A DNA stretch of 50,248 nt from Hyphomicrobiales bacterium (GCA_021775615.1 JAJFHL010000233.1:1-50248); one strand, 5' to 3'. Counted from the stretch's first letter, positions 32,943-41,284 are shown. A program made the numbers and translations. Notes: a model not told the origin generated them from the letters alone.

Positions 32943-33740
32943 CTAGCAAAAAATTGAGCTGGCCCGGTCGAGCACGGCTTTGGCCGCGCTCATGGCCGCC
33001 AATGCCGATGAGCGCGGGCTTTCGGGCAGGGTGCTGCCCTCCACCTTGAATGTTAGTGCGCCGAACGCTCCGGTGGCGCGGATTTCATGTCCGTTGCGGG
33101 TGACGTCCGGGTCGGCGATGAGTTGGACACGGGTCGCATCGAGGCCGATGCCGGCGAGCGCGATGGTTGCGGCGACATTGGCGTTCTTGGGATATTTCAG
33201 CGCAGCGTCCCGGGCGGAGCCTTCGAAATGCACCGCCGCGGCTTCGAGGCCATCAAGATCGAGCACGTCCTCGGCGGCCGAGCCTTTCCAGCCGGCCGGC
33301 GGCTTCCGGCCCACATATGTCACCTCGTCGAGCCCGCCGAGTTGGGCGGCGCCGAGCGCGTCGATGGCACCCACGGCACCCGGCGCGATCTGCAGCCGGG
33401 TGCGGCCTGCCCGCGCGGCGGCATCGAGTTCGCCCGCCAGTGCCGCATCCGCCAGAGCGCCGGAGGAAACCGTGATGAGATCGATGCCGCGACTGAGGAT
33501 TTCGGCACCGTGCCGGGCGAGGCCCGCATGCCCGGCGCAGTCGAGAGCGAGCGCGAGGCCCGGCGGGGCGTCGGCGATATCCGTAACGATCTTCGTTTCG
33601 GGGCCGAACACGTCGCGGGCCGCATCCTCGCGCCCCGGCCTGCACAGGGCACAGGCGATCCGCACCGCGTCATGGCCGCGAAGCGTTTTCACAACGAAAC
33701 CGGCGATCGCGCCATGACCGATGAGGGCGATGTCCAGCAT
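32943..33740 (-). CDS. nadX: L-aspartate dehydrogenase
   Basis: A 265-residue NAD(P)-dependent enzyme that oxidises L-aspartate to iminoaspartate, or runs in reverse to make aspartate from oxaloacetate and ammonia. Evidence is the N-terminal Rossmann motif IALIGHGAIAGFV, LDCAGHAGL and TVSSGALAD in the middle, and KYPKNANVAATIALAGIGLD, a segment diagnostic of the NadX family. The length is normal. The start at 33740 begins the glycine motif directly; the frame is open 12 codons further. No NAD-biosynthesis gene (nadA, nadC) is beside it, so here it may serve aspartate or ammonia metabolism. Confidence 0.92.
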   Translation of the reverse strand: MLDIALIGHGAIAGFVVKTLRGHDAVRIACALCRPGREDAARDVFGPETKIVTDIADAPPGLALALDCAGHAGLARHGAEILSRGIDLITVSSGALADAALAGELDAAARAGRTRLQIAPGAVGAIDALGAAQLGGLDEVTYVGRKPPAGWKGSAAEDVLDLDGLEAAAVHFEGSARDAALKYPKNANVAATIALAGIGLDATRVQLIADPDVTRNGHEIRATGAFGALTFKVEGSTLPESPRSSALAAMSAAKAVLDRASSIFC

Positions 33741-33806
33741 GTTGCGTTTCCCCTGATGTTCGCGAACGTGCCCCAAACTGGCCGATCACTTGAGGCCATG
33801 TCCACC

Positions 33807-33830
33807 GGTTTCAGGAGAAAACCTGAAACC
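33807..33830. repeat. Perfect 9-bp inverted repeat in a divergent promoter region
   Basis: GGTTTCAGG (33807-33815) and CCTGAAACC (33822-33830) are exact inverses with a six-base spacer (agaaaa). The site lies 67 bases before the aspartate dehydrogenase start and 87 before the GH3 gene start. It may be an operator, an mRNA leader hairpin or a copy of a dispersed repeat. Confidence 0.7.
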
Positions 33831-33916
33831 TGACCACACTCTCGCCACGTTAAAGATGCGTTAAGCAGAGGCGTTTACGTTTCGTTCACACATTCCCAAC
33901 GACGGATAACCGCTTC

Positions 33917-35077
33917 ATGCCGATACGCCTTCGTTTCGCGTTGATTGCCGCATCGCTCTGCATCGCTCTGACATCCGGCGCGCCGGCGCGGGCCGCCGCC
34001 TGCGATCCGGCGCGGAACGCGGACTGGGTCGACACCATGATCGGCCAGATGCTGATGTTCGGGTTCTCCGGCACGGAGCCTAGCGAGAAGGGGCCGCAGG
34101 CCATTGCGCGGCAGCTTTGCGAGGGCACCATCGGCGGGGTCATCCTGCTCGGCCACAACGTGAAGTCGGGCAAGCAGGTGAAGCGGCTGACGGCGCTGTT
34201 CAAGGGCGCCGGCGCCACCACCACTCCCCTGATCGCAATTGATCAGGAGGGCGGCAAGGTGCAGCGGCTCGGGCCCCGGCAGGGCTACAAGGCCATTCCG
34301 CGACCGGCGACCGTCGCGTCCAAGCTCAGTCCGGAACAGGCCTTTCAGGTCTATCTCGAAGCGGCGCGCCAGGTGCGCAATGCGGGATTCAATGTCAATC
34401 TGGGGCCGGTCGTCGATGTCAACGTCAACCCGAAGAACCCGATTATCGGCCGGCTGGGGCGCAGTTTCGGCGCCAAGGCGTCCACGGTGGTGGCCTATGC
34501 CCAGGCCTTTATCGAGGCGCATCACCGGATCGGCATACTGACGGCGCTGAAGCATTTCCCCGGTCACGGCAGTTCGCGCCGCGACAGCCACAAGGGCTTC
34601 GTCGACATCTCCAAGACCTGGCAGCGCGAGCGCGAGCTGGCGCCGTTTTCCGCGCTGGCCAATGACGATGCCTATGGCGACATGGTGATGTCGGGGCATC
34701 TCTATCACAGCGCGCTGTCGCCCGACGGGCGCGAGCCCGCGACCCTGTCGTCATCGGCCATAAACGGCCTTCTGCGCACCCAGATGGGCTATCAGGGCGT
34801 GGTGATCACGGACGACCTTGAAATGGGCGCGATCCGCAACAACTTCAAATTTCGCGATACCATCATCAAGGCGGTGCGGGCGGGCAACGACATCCTCCTG
34901 ATTTCAAACTCCGCCAGGCCGGACCGCGACATGCCGTCCAAGGTAATTGCCCTGATCAAGCAGGCGGTGACGTCCGGCGAACTCGAAATGAACGCGCTTG
35001 AAAATGCGTTCGAACGGATCCGCCGGCTGAAACAGAAGCTGGCGATGCTCGAGCAGAAGACGGCGCAGCAGAACTGA
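33917..35077 (+). CDS. Glycoside hydrolase family 3 protein, beta-N-acetylhexosaminidase-like, exported
   Basis: A 386-residue protein with a signal peptide (RLRFALIAASLCIALTSGA, cleavage near ARA about residue 27) and one GH3 (alpha/beta)8 domain. Key elements match NagZ-type beta-N-acetylglucosaminidases: LIAIDQEGGKVQRL, FNVNLGPVVDVNVNPKNPII, and LKHFPGHGSSRRDSH, whose loop carries the His/Asp acid-base pair, and VVITDDLEMGAI with the nucleophile Asp. NagZ normally acts in the cytosol on muropeptides; a signal peptide here implies action in the periplasm on peptidoglycan or chitin fragments. It is divergent from nadX and followed 102 bases later by a coiled-coil protein gene. Confidence 0.93.
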   Translation: MPIRLRFALIAASLCIALTSGAPARAAACDPARNADWVDTMIGQMLMFGFSGTEPSEKGPQAIARQLCEGTIGGVILLGHNVKSGKQVKRLTALFKGAGATTTPLIAIDQEGGKVQRLGPRQGYKAIPRPATVASKLSPEQAFQVYLEAARQVRNAGFNVNLGPVVDVNVNPKNPIIGRLGRSFGAKASTVVAYAQAFIEAHHRIGILTALKHFPGHGSSRRDSHKGFVDISKTWQRERELAPFSALANDDAYGDMVMSGHLYHSALSPDGREPATLSSSAINGLLRTQMGYQGVVITDDLEMGAIRNNFKFRDTIIKAVRAGNDILLISNSARPDRDMPSKVIALIKQAVTSGELEMNALENAFERIRRLKQKLAMLEQKTAQQN

Positions 35078-35179
35078 CTTTTCTGTCCTGAACATTAAAT
35101 TTTGCGGGAGCCATTGCGCACCGGGCCCGGCGCTGCAATCTTGCGCCTGCAACTGGTATAGTGCCGGCAACGGCAGGAG

Positions 35180-36271
35180 ATGAAGATGGACTTCTTGGAT
35201 CGAAAGTGGACCTTGCTCTACGTGGTCGTCCTGATCGTCGGCGTTGCGATTGGCTATGTGACGTCGCAGGTGCAAAGCGGCGACCTCAGCGATGCGGTCG
35301 AGGACCTCGACACCCGGTTGACGGCGCAAACCAAGCAGGCCATTGCCGCAAGGGCGGATGCCGAGGAAGCAAGAGACGCCCTGGAGCAGGTGCGCGGCGA
35401 ACTGCGAAAGCGCGAGAACGAGAGCGCTGACCTTGCGCAACGCATCACGCAACTTGAAGGACAGGTTTCGGAAAGCCGCGCCAATGCGGCGGAGATCTCC
35501 GAAGAGGCGGCCACTCTGGCGGCCGATCTTTCCACAGCGTCCCAACAGCTTGCCGAACGGCAGGCTGAAGTGGATGCCATGGCCGAACGCATCGCCGAGA
35601 TCGACCAGCTGAGTGCCGACCTCGCGAGCGCGACGCAGCTTGCCGAGGAGCGCAAGATACAGCTCGAAGCGTTGTCTGCGGGCGCCGGAGAGATCGAAAA
35701 ACTGAGTGCCGACCTTGCGGCCGCGGCACAGCTTGCAGAGGACAGGCAGACACAAATCGGCGAGCTCACCCAACGTGTCACGGCGCTTGAGGGCCAGATC
35801 TCGGATCAGGAAACGGCGGCGGCCGAGGCGGCAACCGAAATCGAACGGCTTACCGCCGAGCTGGCATCGGCCGCAACGCGCCTTGAGGAACGGCAGGCCG
35901 AGATCACCACATTAAACGAGCGTATCGCCGGCCTTGAAGTAAAGGTCGCTGAGCAGGAAGCGAGCAAACTCAAGGTCTCGGCGGAGACCTACAAGGCGAA
36001 CACCGAACTGACATCGGCGAAACAGCTGCTGCAGGACAGGGACAGTGAAGTCACCGGGCTGACCGAACAGATCGCCGGGCTGCAGAAACAACTCGATGAA
36101 CGCTCCGCCGAGGCGTCGGCCGCGACGGAACAGAACACATCCCTTGCCGGCGAGCTTGAAACGGTACGCAAGTCGTTCAAGGTGGAGCAGGCGAAGAACC
36201 GGGCCCTGACGGCATGGGTTTCCGCACTGGACGCTGAAATCGCCGCGCTCAAGGCCGCCGCGCGCCAGTGA
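35180..36271 (+). CDS. Membrane-anchored coiled-coil protein of unknown function
   Basis: A 363-residue protein with one N-terminal transmembrane helix (LLYVVVLIVGVAIGYV, residues 12-27) and, from about residue 35 to the end, an almost unbroken coiled coil rich in Ala, Glu, Gln and Leu. Related heptad blocks repeat: QLAERQAEVDAMAERIAEID, QLAEERKIQLEALS, QLAEDRQTQIGELTQRV, RLEERQAEITTLNERIAGLE, which suggests growth by internal duplication. It has no ATPase or enzymatic domain. It may be a periplasmic or envelope scaffold. The ATG at 35180 or 35186 could be used. Low-complexity composition hinders family assignment. Confidence 0.82.
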   Translation: MKMDFLDRKWTLLYVVVLIVGVAIGYVTSQVQSGDLSDAVEDLDTRLTAQTKQAIAARADAEEARDALEQVRGELRKRENESADLAQRITQLEGQVSESRANAAEISEEAATLAADLSTASQQLAERQAEVDAMAERIAEIDQLSADLASATQLAEERKIQLEALSAGAGEIEKLSADLAAAAQLAEDRQTQIGELTQRVTALEGQISDQETAAAEAATEIERLTAELASAATRLEERQAEITTLNERIAGLEVKVAEQEASKLKVSAETYKANTELTSAKQLLQDRDSEVTGLTEQIAGLQKQLDERSAEASAATEQNTSLAGELETVRKSFKVEQAKNRALTAWVSALDAEIAALKAAARQ

Positions 36272-36299
36272 CCCGGAACGGCTTTGAAAGGAAGAGGCG

Positions 36300-36728
36300 G
36301 TGAGCGAGCAAGACGGATCCGTGCCGCGCGTGGGGGGGTGCCAGTGCGGCAACATCCGCTATGAGATCACCGGCGAGACGGGCGAGCTTTATGCCTGCCA
36401 CTGCCTGGAATGCCGCAAGCTGACCGCCTCGGCCTTTTCCATGTCGCTGATGACCCGGGTCGCCGACTTTCGCGCCACCCGCGGCACGACCAAAGTCTGG
36501 ACCCGCCTGAGCGACAAGGGCAATACTCTTCACTGTCACTTCTGTCCTGACTGTGGCTCACGCGTGTGCCACGTGACCGAGGGCGACGACGAGTGGCTTA
36601 CGGTGAAACCGGGCTCGCTCGATGAACCGGTCGACTACGTGCAGGCCATCCATATCTGGACCAAACGCAAGCTGCCGGGATTTGAAATCCCCGATGGCGC
36701 GGTGCAGTTTCCCGAAGAGCCGGACTGA
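36300..36728 (+). CDS. GFA family zinc-binding protein (CENP-V/GFA domain)
   Basis: A 142-residue protein with the beta-tent GFA fold. Zinc ligands are visible as GGCQCG (Cys14, Cys16), CHCLEC (Cys33, Cys35, Cys38) and HFCPDCGSRVC (Cys82, Cys85 and nearby). The family is named after glutathione-dependent formaldehyde-activating enzyme, but most members have other or unknown roles, so formaldehyde chemistry should not be assumed. It starts with GTG at 36300 after ggaagaggcg. It lies 28 bases after the coiled-coil gene and 23 before the next small gene, so all three may share a transcript. Confidence 0.92.
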   Translation: MSEQDGSVPRVGGCQCGNIRYEITGETGELYACHCLECRKLTASAFSMSLMTRVADFRATRGTTKVWTRLSDKGNTLHCHFCPDCGSRVCHVTEGDDEWLTVKPGSLDEPVDYVQAIHIWTKRKLPGFEIPDGAVQFPEEPD

Positions 36729-36751
36729 ACACGCCGCGCGATGGATGGCGC

Positions 36752-37138
36752 ATGAATGCGAACTTTGAGAATGTCTTCACACGCTTGAGCGATCTCATGC
36801 GCCCCTATGCGGCGGGGCTCGACTGCAAGGCGGACGAGGCGGGCCGCCTCTATATCGACACGCATCACATCATGAAAAACAAAAAGCCGCTGTTCTTCGG
36901 GGCGGTCGAGATCAAGAAGGCCTATGTCAGCTATCACCTGATGCCGGTCTATGTGAACCCGGCGCTGCTGGAGGGTATGTCGGGCGATCTCAAGACACGC
37001 ATGCAGGGGAAATCGTGCTTTAACTTCAGGGCCGTAGACGAGGCGCTCTTCGACGAGCTTCGCGCGCTCACGCAAGCGGGTTTCGAGGACTATTGCCGGC
37101 AGGGCTTTTGCCTGTCCGGTCGTCCCGACGACGGATGA
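36752..37138 (+). CDS. Small conserved-looking protein of unknown function
   Basis: A 128-residue soluble protein without signal peptide or membrane segment. Its central part (KKPLFFGAVEIKKAYVSYHL, then MPVYVNPALLEGMSGDLKTR, then MQGKSCFNF) has the look of a compact alpha-beta domain similar in style to DUF1801/YdhG proteins, but I cannot confirm the family. It follows the GFA gene by 23 bases on the same strand. The 158-base AT-richer gap after it carries the promoter region of the next transporter. Confidence 0.78.
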   Translation: MNANFENVFTRLSDLMRPYAAGLDCKADEAGRLYIDTHHIMKNKKPLFFGAVEIKKAYVSYHLMPVYVNPALLEGMSGDLKTRMQGKSCFNFRAVDEALFDELRALTQAGFEDYCRQGFCLSGRPDDG

Positions 37139-37296
37139 GATTGATTGGTGTGCGAATTTTATGGGTGGGCGAACCCTTTCCGAAACCGCCGCCGGGCTCT
37201 GGAAAATCCGATCCGGCGTGCTATAGTCTCGGCGGAAAATGCAGCATACAATCAGTCGACAAGACATTTTGAAACGTAAGGGGAGAAACAAACACA

Positions 37297-38355
37297 ATGT
37301 CAGTCAGGAAAACCATGTTCGGATCCGTGGCGGCGTTTGCCGTTGCCGCTGGACTTGCGGCGGCGCCCGCGCTTGCCGGCGATCTCACGATCGTGTCATG
37401 GGGCGGCTCCTATCAGGACGCCCAGAGCAAGGCGGTGTTCATACCGGTGGCCAAGGCGCTCGGCATCAAAATCAAGGAAGAGTCCTATGGCGGCATCTCC
37501 GATGTGCGCCTGCAGGTGAAGGCCGGCGCCGTCACCTGGGACATCATCGACACCGGTTCGGGCGGTGGCGCGCGCGGCGGTGTAGAAGGCATCCTGGAGC
37601 CGCTCGACTACGACATGATCGACGTATCCAATTTCGTGCCTGGAACCTATCTGCCGGCCTGCGTCGGCACGATCACGTTCTCGACCGTCTTTGCCTACAA
37701 CACCGAGACCTATTCGGGCGACAACGTGCCTAAGACCTGGGCCGATTTCTGGGATGTCGAGAAGTTCCCGGGCAAGCGCTCCTACCGCGCTAAATACAGC
37801 GGTGCGCTGGAGCCCGCATTGATGGCCGACGGCGTGCCGCCGGAAAAGGTCTATGAAGTTCTCAGCACCGAGGAAGGCATCGACCGGGCGATCGACAAGA
37901 TCCGCCAGTTGAAGGATCATGTCGCAGTCTGGTGGAAATCTGGCGCCCAGCATGCCCAGCTCATGAAGGACGGCGAAGTCGACATGACGACGGGGTGGAA
38001 CGGCCGCTTCGACGTGGCGATCGGCGATGGCGCCAAGGCGGCCTACAACTACGGCCAGGGGCTGCTCGATTATGACTGTTTCGCCATTCCGAAAGGCGCG
38101 CCGAACAAGGAACTTGCGATGAAGTTCCTGGCCGAGGCGAGCAAGGCCAGCTACCAGGCCGCCATGCCGCAATACATCACCTACGGGCCGACCAACAAGG
38201 AAGCCTACGATCTCGGCATCATCGACAATGAGGTTGCCGGCAAGCTGCCGTCGCATCCCGACAATGCCAAGGTCCAGCTGGTGGTCGACAACGACTGGTA
38301 TGCCAAGTGGGAGAAGATCGCTTCCTCCAAGTACCAGGACATGTTGACGGAATAG
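37297..38355 (+). CDS. Periplasmic substrate-binding protein, PotD-like (importer 2)
   Basis: A 352-residue exported protein with a clear signal peptide (GSVAAFAVAAGLAAAPALAG, cleavage near residue 28) and the polyamine/opine-type binding-protein fold: DLTIVSWGGSYQDAQSKAVF, VTWDIIDTGSGGG, FPGKRSYRAKYSGALEPALM, WWKSGAQHAQLMKDGEVDMT, WNGRFDVAI. It is related to the binding protein at 29500 but clearly distinct. The start follows an aaggggag ribosome binding site, and a TATAGT at 37222-37227 is a possible -10 element. A rho-independent-type hairpin follows the gene. The ligand is unknown. Confidence 0.94.
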   Translation: MSVRKTMFGSVAAFAVAAGLAAAPALAGDLTIVSWGGSYQDAQSKAVFIPVAKALGIKIKEESYGGISDVRLQVKAGAVTWDIIDTGSGGGARGGVEGILEPLDYDMIDVSNFVPGTYLPACVGTITFSTVFAYNTETYSGDNVPKTWADFWDVEKFPGKRSYRAKYSGALEPALMADGVPPEKVYEVLSTEEGIDRAIDKIRQLKDHVAVWWKSGAQHAQLMKDGEVDMTTGWNGRFDVAIGDGAKAAYNYGQGLLDYDCFAIPKGAPNKELAMKFLAEASKASYQAAMPQYITYGPTNKEAYDLGIIDNEVAGKLPSHPDNAKVQLVVDNDWYAKWEKIASSKYQDMLTE

Positions 38356-38376
38356 GCACGAACTGTGTCATCCTGC

Positions 38377-38408
38377 GGGGCGGCGCCAGATTGCGCCGCC
38401 CCCTTTTT
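38377..38408 (+). terminator. Rho-independent terminator/attenuator after binding-protein gene
   Basis: GGGGCGGCGC (38377-38386) pairs with GCGCCGCCCC (38393-38402) around cagatt, followed by CTTTTT to 38408. This is a classic intrinsic terminator shape. Because the ATPase gene starts only 24 bases later on the same strand, partial read-through, giving more binding protein than membrane components, is likely. Confidence 0.88.
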
Positions 38409-38431
38409 ACCAAGCGGCGAGGGGGGATGCG

Positions 38432-39526
38432 GTGAGCGAACGCGCGGAGCGGGCCGAAGCACTGCCCATATTCATCAACGACGTCACAAAGACCTACGGC
38501 AAGGTCTTTGCTCTTGACGGCGTGTCTCTGGATATCCGGAGCGGCGAATTCATGACTCTGCTGGGGCCGTCTGGCTCCGGCAAGACGACGCTGTTGATGG
38601 TGCTTGCCGGGTTCAACCGGCCGGATCACGGCAGCGTCAAATTCGGCGACCGCGAGGTTGTCCGCACACCGCCGCACCAGCGCGACGTCGGTATGGTGTT
38701 CCAGAACTATGCGTTGTTTCCCCATATGAGCGTCGAGGCGAATGTTGGGTTTCCGCTCAAGCTGCGCAAGGTGCCGCAGGGCGAAATCGCCGAGCGTGTG
38801 GAAGGCGCACTCGATACGGTCCAGCTTGGCGGCTATGGCTCGCGGCAGATCGATCAGCTCTCCGGAGGGCAGAAGCAGCGCGTCGCGCTGGCCCGGGCAA
38901 TTGTCTTCGAGCCGCGGATACTCCTGATGGACGAGCCTCTGTCGGCGCTCGACAAGAAGTTGCGCGAGCACATGCAGATCGAGCTTCGCCATCTGCATGA
39001 AAAACTCGGCATGACCACGGTCTACGTGACACACGACCAGCGCGAAGCGCTGACCATGTCGGACAGGGTTGCTGTGATCAACCACGGCAAGGTGATGCAG
39101 CTCGACGAGCCACGGCGGATCTATGATTTTCCCGCCAACAAATTCGTTGCCGATTTCGTCGGCGAATCCACATTTCTCCCGGTCACGGTCGCGAACGGCA
39201 CGGCGTCCTACAACGGCACCGCGCTGCACACCGCCGAACCGCCGGCGAGCGGCGAGCGTTACGACCTCCTGATGCGGCCCGAACGTCTCACCATGGTCGA
39301 GGGACGCAAGCCCAAGGACGTGAACATCTTCAAGGGCAAGGTCCAGGACCTGGTGTTCCAGGGAGAAAGCTTCCTGATGTATGCCGAGCTTGCCGACGGC
39401 ACCCTGGTGCCGGTGCGCGGCATTGCCCAGCGTGACGCCATGGCGAAGGTTCCGAAAGTCGGCGGTGCGGTTTCGCTCGGCCTCCACAAGGAAGACGCGG
39501 TTCTCATCGTCGCGGACGGGGAGTGA
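38432..39526 (+). CDS. ABC transporter ATP-binding protein, PotA-like (importer 2)
   Basis: A 364-residue ATPase with Walker [10 protein letters not shown] (45-53), Q-loop [11 protein letters not shown], signature LSGGQKQR, Walker B ILLMDEP, H-loop YVTHDQREALTMSD and a C-terminal TOBE region (LLMRPERLTM). It starts with GTG at 38432 after a gcgaggggggatgc ribosome binding site. It is the energising subunit for the binding protein encoded upstream and the two permeases downstream, and is a paralogue of the ATPase at 28268. Confidence 0.95.
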   Translation: MSERAERAEALPIFINDVTKTYGKVFALDGVSLDIRSGEFMTLLGPSGSGKTTLLMVLAGFNRPDHGSVKFGDREVVRTPPHQRDVGMVFQNYALFPHMSVEANVGFPLKLRKVPQGEIAERVEGALDTVQLGGYGSRQIDQLSGGQKQRVALARAIVFEPRILLMDEPLSALDKKLREHMQIELRHLHEKLGMTTVYVTHDQREALTMSDRVAVINHGKVMQLDEPRRIYDFPANKFVADFVGESTFLPVTVANGTASYNGTALHTAEPPASGERYDLLMRPERLTMVEGRKPKDVNIFKGKVQDLVFQGESFLMYAELADGTLVPVRGIAQRDAMAKVPKVGGAVSLGLHKEDAVLIVADGE

Positions 39527-39530
39527 ACGC

Positions 39531-40466
39531 ATGAGCGCGGCCGACACGATTGCAACCACCGAATCGCCACGCGCCGAGACGTCTGAGCGGCCGCACGCCG
39601 ATGGCCTGAAGCGCGACGCTTTCCTGGAGCGGATGAGACTGTTCGGCCTGTGCTCGCCGGCACTTCTGCTGGTGCTGGTGATCATGGTCATTCCGGTCGG
39701 CTGGCTGTTCTACCTGTCGTTCCTGAGCGATGAGGGCACGTTCTCGCTCGAGCACTATCAGCGCATGATTGACAGCAAGTCCTATGCGCGGATCTTCCGG
39801 ACCACGTTCGAGGTCAGCATTCTGACCACGGTGATCTGCGTTCTGATCGGTTACCCGCTGGCCTATTTTCTGGCGCAGCTTCCCAGTCGCGCCGCCAATA
39901 TCTGCCTGCTCACGGTGCTCCTGCCGTTCTGGACCTCCCTGCTGGTGCGCACCTATGCCTGGCTGGTGCTGCTGCAGCGCAAGGGTCTGATCAACAGCTG
40001 GGCGATCGATCTGGGACTGTGGGACGAGCCGGTCAAGCTGGTGCACAATCTCAACGGCACCCTGATCGGCATGGTGCACATCATGCTGCCGTTCCTGGTG
40101 CTGCCGGTCTACGGTTCGATGAAGGCGATCGACAAGGACTATCTCAAGGCGGCCGCCAATTGCGGAGCCTCGCCGACACAGGCCTTCTGGCAGGTGTTCT
40201 TCCCGCTGTCGCTGCCGGGGCTGTTCGCCGGCGCCCTCATCGTCTTCGTGTTGTGCCTCGGCTTTTTCGTGACGCCCGCGGTGCTCGGTGGCGGGCGGGT
40301 GATCATGGTGGCGATGCGGATCGCCGACAATATCGAGATCTTCTTCAACTGGGGCGCGGCGAGCGCGCTCGGGGTGGTGCTCCTGCTTTTGACCATGGGC
40401 ATTCTCTACGTCTCGTCGAAACTGCTTAAGCTCGACCGCATTCTCGGTGGAGGGTCGCACACATGA
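39531..40466 (+). CDS. ABC transporter permease, PotB-like (importer 2)
   Basis: A 311-residue inner-membrane permease of ordinary length, with about six helices (LLLVLVIMVIPVGWLFYLSF first) and the EAA-type loop YLKAAANCGASPTQAFWQVF followed by LPGLFAGALIVFVLCLGFFV. The segment LLPFWTSLLVRTYAWLVLLQ matches the same position in the permease at 30753, but the 130-residue insert found there is absent here. It starts four bases after the ATPase stop and overlaps the next permease gene by four bases (ATGA). Confidence 0.95.
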   Translation: MSAADTIATTESPRAETSERPHADGLKRDAFLERMRLFGLCSPALLLVLVIMVIPVGWLFYLSFLSDEGTFSLEHYQRMIDSKSYARIFRTTFEVSILTTVICVLIGYPLAYFLAQLPSRAANICLLTVLLPFWTSLLVRTYAWLVLLQRKGLINSWAIDLGLWDEPVKLVHNLNGTLIGMVHIMLPFLVLPVYGSMKAIDKDYLKAAANCGASPTQAFWQVFFPLSLPGLFAGALIVFVLCLGFFVTPAVLGGGRVIMVAMRIADNIEIFFNWGAASALGVVLLLLTMGILYVSSKLLKLDRILGGGSHT

Positions 40467-41284
40467 ACTGGCTCAAGGGAGCGGCCTCGGACACGCAGAT
40501 CACCCACGGTAATCGCTTGTGGCTCTATGTGCTTTCAGGTCTGGTGATGATCTTCCTGGTGGCGCCAACGGTGATCGTCATCCCCATGTCGTTCTCCGAA
40601 TCGCAATACCTGGAGTTTCCGCCGCGCGAATGGTCGGTGCGCTGGTACGAGCATTACTTCCAGTCGGAGCAGTGGATCTCGGCAACGTTGACGTCGCTCA
40701 CCGCGGCCTGTCTCACGGCGCTGGTCGCAACGCCGCTCGGCACCATGGCAGCCTACGGGCTGTTCGTCTCGAACGTGCGCTTCGCCCATCTGGTGTTCAT
40801 CATCTTGATCTCGCCGATGATGGTGCCGGTCATCCTGGTCGGAATCGGCGTGTTCTACGCCTATGTGAAGCTCAAGATGGTGCACACCATTTTCGGGCTG
40901 GTGCTGGCCCATTCGATCCTCGCCATTCCGCTGGTCCTGATCGTGGTGAGTTCGGCCCTGCGGAGCTATGACATGAACCAGGAGATGGTGGCCCGAAGTT
41001 TGGGCGCCACGCGCCTGCGCGCCTTCATGGTGATCACCCTGCCGCAGATCAAGTTTGCCGTGATCACCTCGACGCTCCTGTCGTTCCTCACCTCGTTCGA
41101 CGAGGTGATCATCGCCATGTTCGTCTCCGGCGGCGACAACTCGACCCTGACCCGCAACATGTTCAACGCCCTGCGTGACCAGATCGACCCGACCATCGCC
41201 TCGATCTCGACGATTATGGTGCTGATCTCGTCGGTGCTCCTGATCTGCACCCAGGTCTTCGGCAAGTCGAAGAAGGAGCATTGA
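40463..41284 (+). CDS. ABC transporter permease, PotC-like (importer 2)
   Basis: A 273-residue permease, partner of the preceding one, with six predicted helices and the conserved loop MNQEMVARSLGATRLRAFMV, followed by LLSFLTSFDEVIIAMFVSGG. Its ATG overlaps the preceding stop (ATGA), indicating translational coupling. It ends the second polyamine-type importer operon. A GlxA-family regulator gene lies convergent 47 bases downstream. Confidence 0.95.
   Translation: MNWLKGAASDTQITHGNRLWLYVLSGLVMIFLVAPTVIVIPMSFSESQYLEFPPREWSVRWYEHYFQSEQWISATLTSLTAACLTALVATPLGTMAAYGLFVSNVRFAHLVFIILISPMMVPVILVGIGVFYAYVKLKMVHTIFGLVLAHSILAIPLVLIVVSSALRSYDMNQEMVARSLGATRLRAFMVITLPQIKFAVITSTLLSFLTSFDEVIIAMFVSGGDNSTLTRNMFNALRDQIDPTIASISTIMVLISSVLLICTQVFGKSKKEH

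Noticed and set aside
33951-33970. Tandem 10-bp direct repeat (catcgctctg twice) in the GH3 signal peptide
   Set aside because: It lies inside a hydrophobic signal sequence of repetitive codons and is short; no sign of a functional or mobile repeat.
36300-36728. GFA protein as a formaldehyde-detoxifying enzyme for sarcosine-derived formaldehyde
   Set aside because: Tempting with creatinase nearby, but the family name is misleading, most members have no such activity, and there is no operon link to creatinase.
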